Positions 30,623 to 39,352 of a DNA stretch of 41,573 nt are shown here, one piece after another. The notes beneath the pieces were generated by a model, which worked only from the letters and a program-made list of their open reading frames with translations, ran no database searches and had not been told where the DNA came from. A program made the translations under genes and the position numbers. Source of the stretch: JBBQVS01 sp038211295 (GTDB taxonomy: Bacteria; Chloroflexota; Ktedonobacteria; Ktedonobacterales; Ktedonobacteraceae); the NCBI GenBank assembly GCA_038211295.1, contig JBBQVS010000031.1, positions 1 through 41,573 on the forward strand, given 5' to 3'. How positions within the stretch are numbered: position 1 is the stretch's first letter; the number at the start of each line of letters is the position of its first letter.

Positions 30623-31614
30623 GCAGCATTCAAGGCACTACTGGTCACGCTGATGTGCATGACCACGCCGAACATGACCACACGCATGGCATGGCGAAGA
30701 AGACGCTTCGTATAGCCTTTTTTCTTACTATCGCAATCTTGCTGGTGGAGCTGCTTGGTGGCTTTTTCGCTAACTCGCTGGCTCTGCTCTCGGATGCTGG
30801 TCATGTTGTAACTGACCTATTCGCGCTCGGCCTCGCGTGGTTCGCGACGGTACAGGCGGAGCGACCCGCGAACGCGCAAAAGACGTTTGGCTATCACCGT
30901 GTCGGTATTCTCGCGGCACTCGCCAATGCGGTGACGCTTATTCTTGTCGCCGTCGCGATCTGCTGGTCTGCGGCTCAACGCTTTCAGCATCCTGAACCAG
31001 TGCAACCATTTATCATGTTTGTGTCGTCAGGTATCGGCATCGCAATCAACCTGTTTATTGGCTTTGGCCTTCGCAAAGAGGAGCACAACGTCAACATTCG
31101 TGCTGCCGCGCTTCACGTTTTCGGTGACGTTGGTGTTTCTGTCGGCGTTATCGTCGCGGGCGTAATTATCCTCTTGACGAAATGGACGCCACTTGACCCT
31201 ATTCTCTCCATCGTAATCTCTTTACTTATTGTCGTGAGTTCATTGCCTATCTTGCGTGAAACGGCGGATATTCTGCTGGAGTCCACGCCTAAAGGTATCG
31301 CAATTCCGCAGCTTGTCGCGAATATGAAGCAGGTAAGCGGCGTTAAAGAGGTACATGATCTGCATGTGTGGAGCATCACGAGTGGCATGTATGCTCTCTC
31401 CTGCCATGTGGTTATAGACGATTTGCCGCCAAGTGGTAGTTCGCCAATTCTGCAAATGCTCAAGAATGTATTATATGAGCAGTATCATATCGATCACACA
31501 ACAATACAGTTCGAGTGCCGCACGCAGGGAGCCAGTTGCACGGAAAAAGAACTGTATTGTTGTATGGGAACGACAAAAGAAGAGGCTCAGATACTGCCTG
31601 AACGTAGTTTATAA
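30619..31614 (+). CDS. czcD: Cation diffusion facilitator, zinc exporter (CzcD/ZitB-like)
   Basis: A 331-aa CDF exporter overlapping the repressor gene by four bases. It has a His-rich N-terminus (HDHAEHDHTHG), six transmembrane segments, and the transport site HD-HD: His62/Asp66 in SDAGHVVTD and His166/Asp170 in HVFGDVG. Having His at the first position is typical of zinc-selective members. The cytoplasmic C-terminal domain (GVKEVHDLHVWSI...SCHVVI) is present. The tail adds a Cys-rich stretch (CRTQGASC, then CC) that may bind metal. The last 28 bases overlap the end of the convergent regulator gene at 31587. Confidence 0.93.
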   Translation: MSSIQGTTGHADVHDHAEHDHTHGMAKKTLRIAFFLTIAILLVELLGGFFANSLALLSDAGHVVTDLFALGLAWFATVQAERPANAQKTFGYHRVGILAALANAVTLILVAVAICWSAAQRFQHPEPVQPFIMFVSSGIGIAINLFIGFGLRKEEHNVNIRAAALHVFGDVGVSVGVIVAGVIILLTKWTPLDPILSIVISLLIVVSSLPILRETADILLESTPKGIAIPQLVANMKQVSGVKEVHDLHVWSITSGMYALSCHVVIDDLPPSGSSPILQMLKNVLYEQYHIDHTTIQFECRTQGASCTEKELYCCMGTTKEEAQILPERSL

Positions 31615-33692
31615 ACCTTTATCGCGATCTGAAGCGTGAGCCAGTTGCCACGCTCTTGCAGATCGATTTCGCAGAGTGATTGCAGGCGGTCAAGACGCTG
31701 AATCAGCGTGTTGCGATGCACAAAGAGTCGCTCAGAGGTCTTTGTCAGGTTGCCCGCGCATTCCAGATATACCTCCAGTGTGCCGAGCAGGTCAGTGTTT
31801 TTGCGCTGATCGTAGCTGTCGATCAGCGCGATCTGCTCCTGATAGACATCGCGTAAATCGTCCATCCGCGCGATTTTGTAGAGGTAGCGATACACGCCAA
31901 GATCGTTAAAATGTGTGACGAGTGGCAATGCATGGACGGTCTCAGCTTCCTCTTTTGGTTGCATATTCTGCCCCATTTGCAGTGCTTCATTCGCTTCCGC
32001 GAAGCCGCGCCGATAGTCACTACTGTTCTGACAGGCATTGCCAATGCCGAGCGAGAGTTGAACGGTGTACTCGTTTTGCGTCTGTCGCGCTACTTCGTAG
32101 AGCCATGCTTTGAGACGTGTGCCTGTCGGGTCTTTGCTAAGCGCGATGATGCAAGTGAGCACATTTTCGTGTTCGTAGAGCAGTGAACCGACATAGCTAT
32201 CCTGAACACGGCGGCGGAAAATACTCGCGATACGTTTGTAAATTGCTTGCACATGTACCCCTTGCGCGTATCCGTCATCGCCTACCGCCTCCTGTGTCCG
32301 CCTACTCTCCTTGCTATTCGCTCCACTCGCGGTTTCACTCTTCCGCGCCTCTACATGCGAGATTTCAACAATGACTACCGCATGTGAGCGGGTGAGATCG
32401 CACCCCAGAAAACTCGCCCGTTGTCGTAACGAGTCTTCCGAGTCCATCGTTCCCTGCATGAGATCATCAAAAAAGCCCTTGACCAGGTTTTTCTGAGCTA
32501 GTTGATTGACAAGATGGCTATTTTTAATCGCGATTGCGGCCTGATTCGCGATTGTCGTGAGGAGAGTCTGATCCTCCATTGTGTACCGACGTGGTTTCGT
32601 GGAATAGCAGTTAATCAAGCCCAGATGCTCTGTTCCTGCGATGAGGGGTGCGGAGATTAGGGTTTTGTAGAGGCCATCCTGAACAGGATTGAGGCGCGTA
32701 AGCGCATAATCGCTCATTGTGGCATAGGAGTTGTTGCCATTGGTACTCCCTGTACTTTTGTCGGCGCGAAGCGAGACTTCGTGTAGTTCGTTCAGGTGCT
32801 CAAGAACTGTGCGGTCAACATCAATCGCTTGAAAGCTGGCGCGGCCATTGAGGTTGGGCGAGGTTGCTCGCACCACAAGTCGCCTGATATGTCGCGCCGC
32901 CTCCGTCTCGCGTTCGCGTGATTGATCCATCAGCATAATCACGCACAGATCGACCTCCATAATCTGGACGGTCAAGGTCGCGAGTGAACGTAGCATATCG
33001 TCGAGATAGAGGCCCGAACTAATCGTCTGGCTCAAAACTGAGAGCGAAGTGAGGATGCTCAGTTTGCGCTGTGTGTTCTCGTAGAGTTGCGCGTTCTCTA
33101 TCGCGCTCGCCACCAGAACCGCGATGTTGCTGACAAACCGATGATGCTCTTCCGTGAATTCGTGGGGTGCTACCGCCTGTAGCGTAATCACGCCGAGCAG
33201 GTGCCGCTCTTTCGTGATGATCGGGACGGTGAGGATCGACTGAAATTTTTCCTCTTCCAGTTCCGGGAAATACTGAAAGCGTGGGTCATTCATGGCCTCA
33301 TCTTTGAGAAAGACTGGCGTGCGATGTAAGGCAACCCAACCCGCGATACCTTCGCCCAGTGCCATCTCGATCTTTCCTACAAGATGCTGATGGTGTCTAG
33401 TTGCACTCGCGAGGACGAGCCGCTCTTTTTCTCGGTTATACATGTAGATAAATGCCATCTGGCAATGTGTAGCGCGAACAACAGCGTTCACAAGATGATG
33501 AAGAACATCATCCAATCTCAGCGTTGAGCCGACAGTTGAGAGCACTTCATTGAGCAAGACATTCTCTTGTGTGCGTATCTCAAGTGCGTGTTGCAGGGCA
33601 ATTTTCTCCTGACGAAGTTGCTCTAGCGCAAGCTCGCCATGATTTGTCGCGGTCTGGAGAAGCTGCTGATTGGTGTCGGCTTTAGAAGACAT
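31587..33692 (-). CDS. GAF-domain transcriptional regulator with PucR-type C-terminal HTH
   Basis: GGAGG just before the ATG at 33692 sets the start (701 aa). Order: N-terminal coiled coil, first GAF domain (residues about 45-200; LGEGIAGWVALHRTPVFL), second GAF domain (about 210-390), a CdaR/PucR central domain (about 395-570), and a C-terminal PucR helix-turn-helix (LTKTSERLFVHRNTLIQRLDRL). Proteins of this layout usually activate catabolic genes in response to small molecules. The neighbour across the intergenic region is a remnant of cytosine deaminase, and PucR-type regulators often control purine or pyrimidine use. That link is suggestive only. No membrane segments. Confidence 0.88.
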   Translation of the reverse strand: MSSKADTNQQLLQTATNHGELALEQLRQEKIALQHALEIRTQENVLLNEVLSTVGSTLRLDDVLHHLVNAVVRATHCQMAFIYMYNREKERLVLASATRHHQHLVGKIEMALGEGIAGWVALHRTPVFLKDEAMNDPRFQYFPELEEEKFQSILTVPIITKERHLLGVITLQAVAPHEFTEEHHRFVSNIAVLVASAIENAQLYENTQRKLSILTSLSVLSQTISSGLYLDDMLRSLATLTVQIMEVDLCVIMLMDQSRERETEAARHIRRLVVRATSPNLNGRASFQAIDVDRTVLEHLNELHEVSLRADKSTGSTNGNNSYATMSDYALTRLNPVQDGLYKTLISAPLIAGTEHLGLINCYSTKPRRYTMEDQTLLTTIANQAAIAIKNSHLVNQLAQKNLVKGFFDDLMQGTMDSEDSLRQRASFLGCDLTRSHAVVIVEISHVEARKSETASGANSKESRRTQEAVGDDGYAQGVHVQAIYKRIASIFRRRVQDSYVGSLLYEHENVLTCIIALSKDPTGTRLKAWLYEVARQTQNEYTVQLSLGIGNACQNSSDYRRGFAEANEALQMGQNMQPKEEAETVHALPLVTHFNDLGVYRYLYKIARMDDLRDVYQEQIALIDSYDQRKNTDLLGTLEVYLECAGNLTKTSERLFVHRNTLIQRLDRLQSLCEIDLQERGNWLTLQIAIKVYKLRSGSI

Positions 33693-33798
33693 GCAACCTC
33701 CGGTCACAGTACGGGTGACGTCAAATAGGTAGGTGGTGGTCTTGTCATTTTACAAGTTGGTAAGAACGCTCTACAGAGACATTTTTGTATACAAGAAA

Positions 33799-33838
33799 GC
33801 GACCAGCATGATGATAGTCACGTCATCACGTTGGTCGC
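33799..33838. repeat. Long inverted repeat upstream of the PucR-like regulator
   Basis: GCGACCAGCATGATGA (33799-33814) pairs with TCATCACGTTGGTCGC (33823-33838) over 16 positions with one G-T and one A-C. On the minus strand TTTCTTGT follows, so it could end minus-strand transcripts or be an operator. The region 33693-34056 otherwise has no intact gene. Confidence 0.5.
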
Positions 33839-33969
33839 CCCATTGCGTTCGCTTTACGTGTAGTTACTCTGTACATATTTGTTCTCTTACCATTGTACAC
33901 ATTTTCTGTAGCTGCGTCCAGAGTTTTGCTTGTTCAGCTATATGATCGTGATGACACTGCCTGTTGATC

Positions 33970-33978
33970 TGCTATAAT
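33970..33978 (+). promoter_or_regulatory. Extended -10 promoter in front of the codA remnant
   Basis: TGCTATAAT at 33970-33978, an extended -10 without a clear -35. It may be the surviving promoter of the deleted deaminase gene. Confidence 0.45.
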
Positions 33979-34056
33979 GGGGGCGTTCAAACGAACTTGA
34001 CGTATAACGTTACGTGTTTCTCCATCTCCAACATTTTGTACAAAGGGAACCATTTA

Positions 34057-34257
34057 TGGTGTATTGAAGAAGGCAAGCCCGCCGACTTTCTTGTGCTCGA
34101 CGCGCTATCCGCGTTTGAAGCTATTCGTCTTATACCGGCCCGTCTGCACGTCTTCAAAGCAGGACGTGTAATCGCCTCAACCACACCCGCTAAAAGCGTG
34201 GTCATGCGGAACGCGGAGAGTCAGGGGCAAGAGGTAACATTTCGGCCTGAACAGTAG
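34057..34257 (+). pseudogene. codA: Cytosine deaminase (CodA-like amidohydrolase), C-terminal remnant
   Basis: The codons from about 34063 to the stop at 34257 encode IEEGKPADFLVLDA...VFKAGRVIASTTPAK, which is the end of a cytosine deaminase-type amidohydrolase (compare the GKVIASTQPA ending of E. coli CodA). All metal-binding and catalytic parts, roughly 350 residues, are missing. The reading frame continues upstream to 33964 but without family resemblance. Intact CodA turns cytosine into uracil and ammonia. An internal deletion that left the promoter region and the C-terminus would explain the layout. A functional protein is very unlikely. Confidence 0.8.
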
Positions 34258-34260
34258 TGG

Positions 34261-34995
34261 CTAGCTGCCAAGAATGTTTACCGCGCGTGCCGCGAGTCCC
34301 GCGACGACAACGAGCGAAATCAGTGACTCAATCATCATCAAGACCTTTGCCGCACGACTCAAAGGGGCCGTATCGGTTGGGCTAAAAGCTGTCGCGGTAT
34401 TAAACGCGAGAAAGACATAATCAATGAAATGAGGTGCCCAACCTTTTGCATCGCCGCTTGTCTGCTGCGGAAACATAAAATCCGTCGCCTTGTGACCCGT
34501 CTGGTGCCGTTTGAGCGGGCCACCACCATCAAGCTCCCAGTACCATAGGCCAAAGACAAGAATGTTGGAAATCCAGAGAATAGCCGCGTCACGCACAAGG
34601 GTGATTGATTGCCCCCCTTTCTCATGCGGAAGTTGTGCGAGTAACAGCGTTATACTGGCGACAAGCGCGAGTGTCGCGATGCCTGCTAATAAAAAACCGA
34701 GTACGCGGAGCAGTCTATGGGGAAGACGACGGCGCATGAGAAGCGAATAGGCGAAAGGAAGGATAAGGGCAGTTTCAAGAACAAGCGGTAGCCATGGTGG
34801 AAGAAAGACGACAGTCAGTTTTGGCGAAATGAACAGGTAGAGGACGCCAAGCGAGAGAATGCCGAGAATGGCGGCCCACCGTTGTAGCAAAAGTGTCATA
34901 AACATCCTGTGTTCACTGCCAGTGCTGGAAAACGGGTTTAGCTTCTTTTCAAGTGCTTCACTTGCGGTGGCGTCTGCCGACTGTATGTCTTTCAT
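34261..34995 (-). CDS. DUF1345-like small membrane protein
   Basis: The ATG at 34995 follows AAAGGGG (244 aa). After a polar N-terminus of about 35 residues there are roughly six hydrophobic segments. The C-terminal part (FIDYVFLAFNTATAFSPTDTAPLSRAAKVLMM) has the D..F.AF...T...FSPTDT pattern of DUF1345-type membrane proteins, where a pore-like loop is followed by a last helix. Transport or channel function is suspected for such proteins but not shown. It ends four bases from the codA remnant stop on the other strand. Confidence 0.75.
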   Translation of the reverse strand: MKDIQSADATASEALEKKLNPFSSTGSEHRMFMTLLLQRWAAILGILSLGVLYLFISPKLTVVFLPPWLPLVLETALILPFAYSLLMRRRLPHRLLRVLGFLLAGIATLALVASITLLLAQLPHEKGGQSITLVRDAAILWISNILVFGLWYWELDGGGPLKRHQTGHKATDFMFPQQTSGDAKGWAPHFIDYVFLAFNTATAFSPTDTAPLSRAAKVLMMIESLISLVVVAGLAARAVNILGS

Positions 34996-35183
34996 ATCAT
35001 CCCCTTTGAAACAATGATGACTTTTGCGATTGTGCGATAAAAAAATGGCACAAATAGTGAACGCATTTTCGCATATATTCCGTGTCTTTGCAAGAAACTA
35101 GATACTGCCCTTAGCAAAAAATCCTTTTCCTCATGACAATCTTCCCATTGAAGCTGTGTTTTCGCTATAACTAGCAACGTTTC

Positions 35184-35192
35184 TGGTATACT
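35184..35192 (+). promoter_or_regulatory. Extended -10 promoter of the NtrB/NtrC-like operon
   Basis: TGGTATACT at 35184-35192 (TGnTATACT) lies 75 bases before the kinase ATG. There is no strong -35. The rest of 34996-35267 shows no gene. Confidence 0.45.
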
Positions 35193-35267
35193 ATTTTGTA
35201 TTACAACGGGCGGTGATGTAACGCAGGCGAGGAGCGTGGTGATGGTTGGAAGATTGGGGTAAAGGGT

Positions 35268-37535
35268 ATGTTAGATGTGGAACAGGTAGAGATGGGGATA
35301 ACGTTAGCCATAAGTGTGTCATTACTGGTAGAGGAATGTAGCGCGATTACCGACTACCGTATATTGCGCGATAGCCTTCCCCGCAGGCTTGCCTCTTTGC
35401 TCAAGTGTCGTTGCGTATTGCTCTATCAAAAAGTCGGCGAGACCCTGCAATTCGCCTCTGGCACATATGACGACAAGCCGGGGTGGTCTGCCGCCCTTCT
35501 TGCAGTCGTCCATATCAACCCCATCGCGCTCAATAGTGATGTGCCAGAAGCTCAGGCATGGCGGAACCGCGCTGCAATCACTGCTCCCGCACTCGTGCCA
35601 ACTCTTGTTGCGGTTCCGCTTATGTATCGGCAACGCTGCACTGGCGTCCTTGTCGCTCTGCGCGGCGATGCTGGCCTCTCTTCAGCTGAGCGGTACGAGA
35701 GCTGCTGGACGGAGGACGATATCCCGAAAGTGACCGCAATAGCGAGTGTTGTTGCTCTCTTACTAGAAAACACACGTCTGCTGGAGCGTGATCGTGAACG
35801 CGTCCATGCGCTCTCATTACTCACCACCATCAGCCGCCAGATGACCTATTCGCTGTACGAGATAGAGCGGTTGAGAACGCTTGTCACGTATCATGTACGA
35901 GAGGTTACACGCGTTGACTTCTGCGACATGCTGGATTTCACGCAACCTGCTGAACGGCCTTCGGAACTTGCGCCTGAACTCTGTGCCGCGCTTCTGGACT
36001 ATTTCAATGAGCAACAGTCTTCGCAACCACTTGTGCTTGAGCGGCCGGGTGATGGCACTATGCCTCACGCGCTCGCGTTGTTACAGCATATTCCCCCGAC
36101 CATCAAAACGTTCTTCGCGTTTCCGCTTCTGCGAACGCGCCCGCTTCCCGTTGCGGGACGCACTCCACGCAAAACAAGTGGCAGCAAGCCGCCAGTGACA
36201 AGCGTGCTGGGCGTTATCGTCGGTGGGTATCAACAGGCGTGGAAATTGCGGCGCGAAGAGGCACTCTTGTTGCAGGTTGTCGCGGGTCAGGCGAGCGCGG
36301 TACTGGAAAACATGCACCTTGTAGCAGAGGTGACGGAAGCACGCAATCAGGCGAGAAAACTGTTGCGTCAGGTTCTGGAAGATCAACGCTTGAAAGAATT
36401 GATTCTCAAGAGCATTCCCAGTGGACTCGTTACCATCGATATGCATGGCCATATCACAACGTATAATCACGCTGCCGAAACTATTCTTGGCTATCACCTG
36501 CACAAGGTTGTCGGTAAATCGTTGCATGATCTGCTCAACATGCAAATGCTGCCCGTTGTTAAAGAGTCGCATTATTTTCTCAACGCGGCCTCATCGCCCT
36601 TGCGAAAAGATGCACTCCACTACGTTCTGAGTACTGGTGAGGCACAAAGTGGAACGCTCATTACAGCAGGTTACACTGGGCAGGAGCTGGTGCTGGACAT
36701 GAACGTGCAGGCACTGTGTGATAATAAAGGAAAGCAGGTTGGCGCGTTGACAACGTTCAGCGATGTAACCTCGGTTCATCGATTGGAAGAGGAAAAACGC
36801 CGTCTGGATCGGCTGGCCTCGCTTGGCGAAATGGCGGCGAATGTCGCGCATGAGGTGCGTAACCCACTTGTCTCGATAAAAACGTCCATTCAAATGCTTA
36901 TGGATGACCTCGCAGATGACACGCCACAGGGTGTCGTATTGGCGCAAGAGTCAACGCTGGTCATGCTCAAAGAAGTGGAACGCTTAGACGCTATTGTGCG
37001 AGACATGCTGCTCTTCGCGAAACCACGCCAATTGCATCGTACCCCCTGTGACATGCCAGCTTTAAGCGATCACGTCCTGCGCCTCATGGAAACGCAGTGT
37101 GCGAACGCGCATATATCGGTAGAGCGTCACTATGCCGCTGTCCCTCTATTACTGGTAGATATGGGCCAGATAGAGCAGGTGTTATTTAACCTGTACGCAA
37201 ATGCGCTACAGGCAATGACAGAGGGTGGCATCCTGACCATTACCTGCGCTCTGGTTGCAGAGCATGAGCCATGCCAGAAGCCGCGTTCTGACATGCGACA
37301 ATGGCTAGAATTGCGCGTTACGGACACGGGAACAGGCATCTCGGTGGAAGCTCTTGAACATATTTATCAACCATTTTTTACCACAAAGGCTCATGGCATC
37401 GGATTAGGGTTGCCCATTACACGCCGTTTTATTGAAGATCATGGCGGCGTGCTGCGCGTGAAAAGTCAGACGGGGCAAGGTACAACCATGACTGTGTGTC
37501 TGCCTGTGCTTATGCCGACACAAGAGGAAGAGTGA
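35268..37535 (+). CDS. Soluble GAF-PAS sensor histidine kinase (NtrB/AtoS-like core)
   Basis: A 755-aa protein without clear membrane helices. Residues about 15-180 form a GAF-like domain, about 190-355 a second one, then a short coiled coil and a PAS domain (about 380-495; IPSGLVTIDMHGHITTYNHAAE). The HisKA helix carries His528 in VAHEVRNPL, the class I phospho-acceptor motif. The ATPase domain shows the N box (LYANALQAM), DTGTGIS and TTKAHGIGLGLPI. The next gene, ten bases on, encodes an NtrC-type regulator, so this is its kinase. With no membrane part it should sense a cytoplasmic signal through GAF/PAS ligands. Confidence 0.9.
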   Translation: MLDVEQVEMGITLAISVSLLVEECSAITDYRILRDSLPRRLASLLKCRCVLLYQKVGETLQFASGTYDDKPGWSAALLAVVHINPIALNSDVPEAQAWRNRAAITAPALVPTLVAVPLMYRQRCTGVLVALRGDAGLSSAERYESCWTEDDIPKVTAIASVVALLLENTRLLERDRERVHALSLLTTISRQMTYSLYEIERLRTLVTYHVREVTRVDFCDMLDFTQPAERPSELAPELCAALLDYFNEQQSSQPLVLERPGDGTMPHALALLQHIPPTIKTFFAFPLLRTRPLPVAGRTPRKTSGSKPPVTSVLGVIVGGYQQAWKLRREEALLLQVVAGQASAVLENMHLVAEVTEARNQARKLLRQVLEDQRLKELILKSIPSGLVTIDMHGHITTYNHAAETILGYHLHKVVGKSLHDLLNMQMLPVVKESHYFLNAASSPLRKDALHYVLSTGEAQSGTLITAGYTGQELVLDMNVQALCDNKGKQVGALTTFSDVTSVHRLEEEKRRLDRLASLGEMAANVAHEVRNPLVSIKTSIQMLMDDLADDTPQGVVLAQESTLVMLKEVERLDAIVRDMLLFAKPRQLHRTPCDMPALSDHVLRLMETQCANAHISVERHYAAVPLLLVDMGQIEQVLFNLYANALQAMTEGGILTITCALVAEHEPCQKPRSDMRQWLELRVTDTGTGISVEALEHIYQPFFTTKAHGIGLGLPITRRFIEDHGGVLRVKSQTGQGTTMTVCLPVLMPTQEEE

Positions 37536-37545
37536 GGAAGAGAAA

Positions 37546-38961
37546 TTGGCACTTACTATTTTAATCATTGACGACGAGCCGCACCTGCCACATCAATTCG
37601 CACGCTATTTGCGGAAACGTGGCTATGAAGTCTACACTGCGGCTGATGGTGAGGCGGGCCTGCGAGAACTTCAAAAGTACACGATTGACCTTGTGCTGCT
37701 TGATGTACGTTTGCCCAAAATGGGAGGTTTGGAGGTACTTGCCGAAGCTCGCAAGCTCGAAGCAGAGTTGCCAGTAGTGATGCTGACCGCTTACGGTGAT
37801 GTACAGACGGCCGTTGCCGCGATGAAGTTGGGCGCGGTAGATTATCTGCTCAAAGGTTTTGATCTTGAGGAACTGTTGCTTGTCGTGAAACGCGCCCTCG
37901 AAACGAGCGCAATGTCGCGTGAACTACGCCAGTTGCGCCGTGAACGTAGCGATAAGTATCGTTTTCAATACCTCATTGGATGCAGTGAAAGGATGCGTGC
38001 CGTCTTCGATATGGTCGCGAAAGTTGCGCGGAACGACACTGCGTCGATTCTTATCGTGGGCGAGAGTGGAACGGGCAAAGAGGTCGTGGCCCACGCCATT
38101 CATGAACAGAGTCCGCGAGCCTCTGGCCCATTTCATCCATTAAACTGTGCCGCCATTCCCAGTCATCTTTTAGAAAGCGAGCTATTCGGGCATGAGCAAT
38201 ACGCCTTTACCGACGCGAAGAAGCAGAAGCGCGGTCTGCTAGAGCTTGCCGAAGGGGGAACACTCTTCCTCGACGAAATTGGCGAAATGCCTGTGGACAT
38301 GCAGGCAAAACTCTTGCGGGTCTTGGAGACGCGTTCGTTTTTTCGGCTTGGGGGAAACAAAGAAGTTACGATTAACGTGCGTGTCCTCGCTGCCACAAAT
38401 CGCAACATTGAGCAGGCAATGAAGCAGGGGGCCTTCCGTTCTGATCTTTATTTCCGCCTGGCGGTGCTAGAAATTCTGCTGCCACCATTGCGTGAGCGAC
38501 CAGAAGACATCCTACTTTTCGCCCTGCGCTTCATTGACGACTTCAACAAATCGCTGGGCCGCACCGTGCGACGTATTGACCCGGAGGCACAACGTTTCTT
38601 GCAGGCGTATAGCTGGCCCGGCAATGTGCGAGAAGTGAAGAACGTAATTGAACGCGCGATGATTCTTAGCAGTGCCGACGAACTGTTCGCCCACCATCTG
38701 CCTGCTGAGATCGTAGGGGCGGCGAAAGCGCGTACAACGCATCGTGCGGACTCTTTAGATCAGTGGTTACAGGCGCGACCCGTCGGCCCTTTTACCTTTG
38801 AAGAGGTCAGTAGACGGGTTGAGCAACACATGGTGCGAACCGCATTGGAGGCCGCGCACCATAATCGTGTACGCGCCACGCAATTGCTTGGCCTCGCGAA
38901 AGTGGATCAACTCCGCTATCTTATAAACAAATACGCGATAGAGTGCAAAGGGAGGGGATGA
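37546..38961 (+). CDS. NtrC-family response regulator with altered sigma-54 contact loop
   Basis: It starts at TTG (37546) with GAGGAAG about seven bases before (471 aa). Receiver: acidic pair DD (residues 9-10), acceptor Asp53 in LLDVRLP, Lys103, but KG instead of the usual KP. AAA+ domain: Walker A GESGTGK (172-178), Walker B LFLDEIGE, arginine-finger region FRSDLYFRL. The loop that normally reads GAFTGA and touches sigma-54 is YAFTDA (219-224). The C-terminal Fis-like helix-turn-helix is also atypical (ATQLLGLAKVDQLRYLI in place of the usual TLYRKL ending). It may act with a diverged sigma-54 or without it. The gene ends right at the IS200 remnant, which may have changed its last codons. 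Confidence 0.88.
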   Translation: MALTILIIDDEPHLPHQFARYLRKRGYEVYTAADGEAGLRELQKYTIDLVLLDVRLPKMGGLEVLAEARKLEAELPVVMLTAYGDVQTAVAAMKLGAVDYLLKGFDLEELLLVVKRALETSAMSRELRQLRRERSDKYRFQYLIGCSERMRAVFDMVAKVARNDTASILIVGESGTGKEVVAHAIHEQSPRASGPFHPLNCAAIPSHLLESELFGHEQYAFTDAKKQKRGLLELAEGGTLFLDEIGEMPVDMQAKLLRVLETRSFFRLGGNKEVTINVRVLAATNRNIEQAMKQGAFRSDLYFRLAVLEILLPPLRERPEDILLFALRFIDDFNKSLGRTVRRIDPEAQRFLQAYSWPGNVREVKNVIERAMILSSADELFAHHLPAEIVGAAKARTTHRADSLDQWLQARPVGPFTFEEVSRRVEQHMVRTALEAAHHNRVRATQLLGLAKVDQLRYLINKYAIECKGRG

Positions 38962-38968
38962 ATTATCT

Positions 38969-39352
38969 ATGGATATAGCAGTTAGACACAATGTAAATAG
39001 TGTTTTCAATTGTCACTATCACGTCGTCTTTTGCCCAAAGTACCGACGCAAGGTACTGGCGAATGGTATAGACGTGAGACTGAAACAAATACCTCTTGAA
39101 ACTATTCAGAAACGGAGACAAGAGATGATTAGCGTCGAGGTCATGCCCGATCATGTTCATCCGCTTGTCAGTCGTGACCCACAATTTGGGATACACCGCC
39201 TCACTAAGTATATCAAGGGAACCTCTTCACGCTATCTGCGTCAAGAATTCCCTAACCTCAAAACTCGGTTATCTTCGTTGTGGACAAATTTCTATCTACG
39301 TATGAGGAGGATGTCAAGAGTTATAGGCTTTGCTTTCGTCATATGGCAATGA
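38969..39352 (+). pseudogene. tnpA: IS200/IS605-type transposase TnpA, C-terminally truncated
   Basis: The 127-codon frame opens with the family pattern YHVVFCPKYRRKVL and keeps the HUH metal site (MPDHVHPLVS, with P where L is usual) and the DPQFGIHRLTKYIKG region, up to LWTN at about 39289. The expected ending with SYFVSTVGG and the catalytic Tyr helix is missing. The last codons instead run into the reverse of the next gene. It therefore cannot transpose. No terminal hairpins typical of IS200 ends and no tnpB were found. It lies eight bases after the NtrC-like gene. Confidence 0.85.

Noticed and set aside
38969..39352. Considered an active IS200/IS605 element with a TnpB or guide RNA
   Set aside because: TnpA lacks its catalytic Tyr region, no TnpB frame is present, and no terminal hairpins or omega-RNA-like sequence could be recognised.
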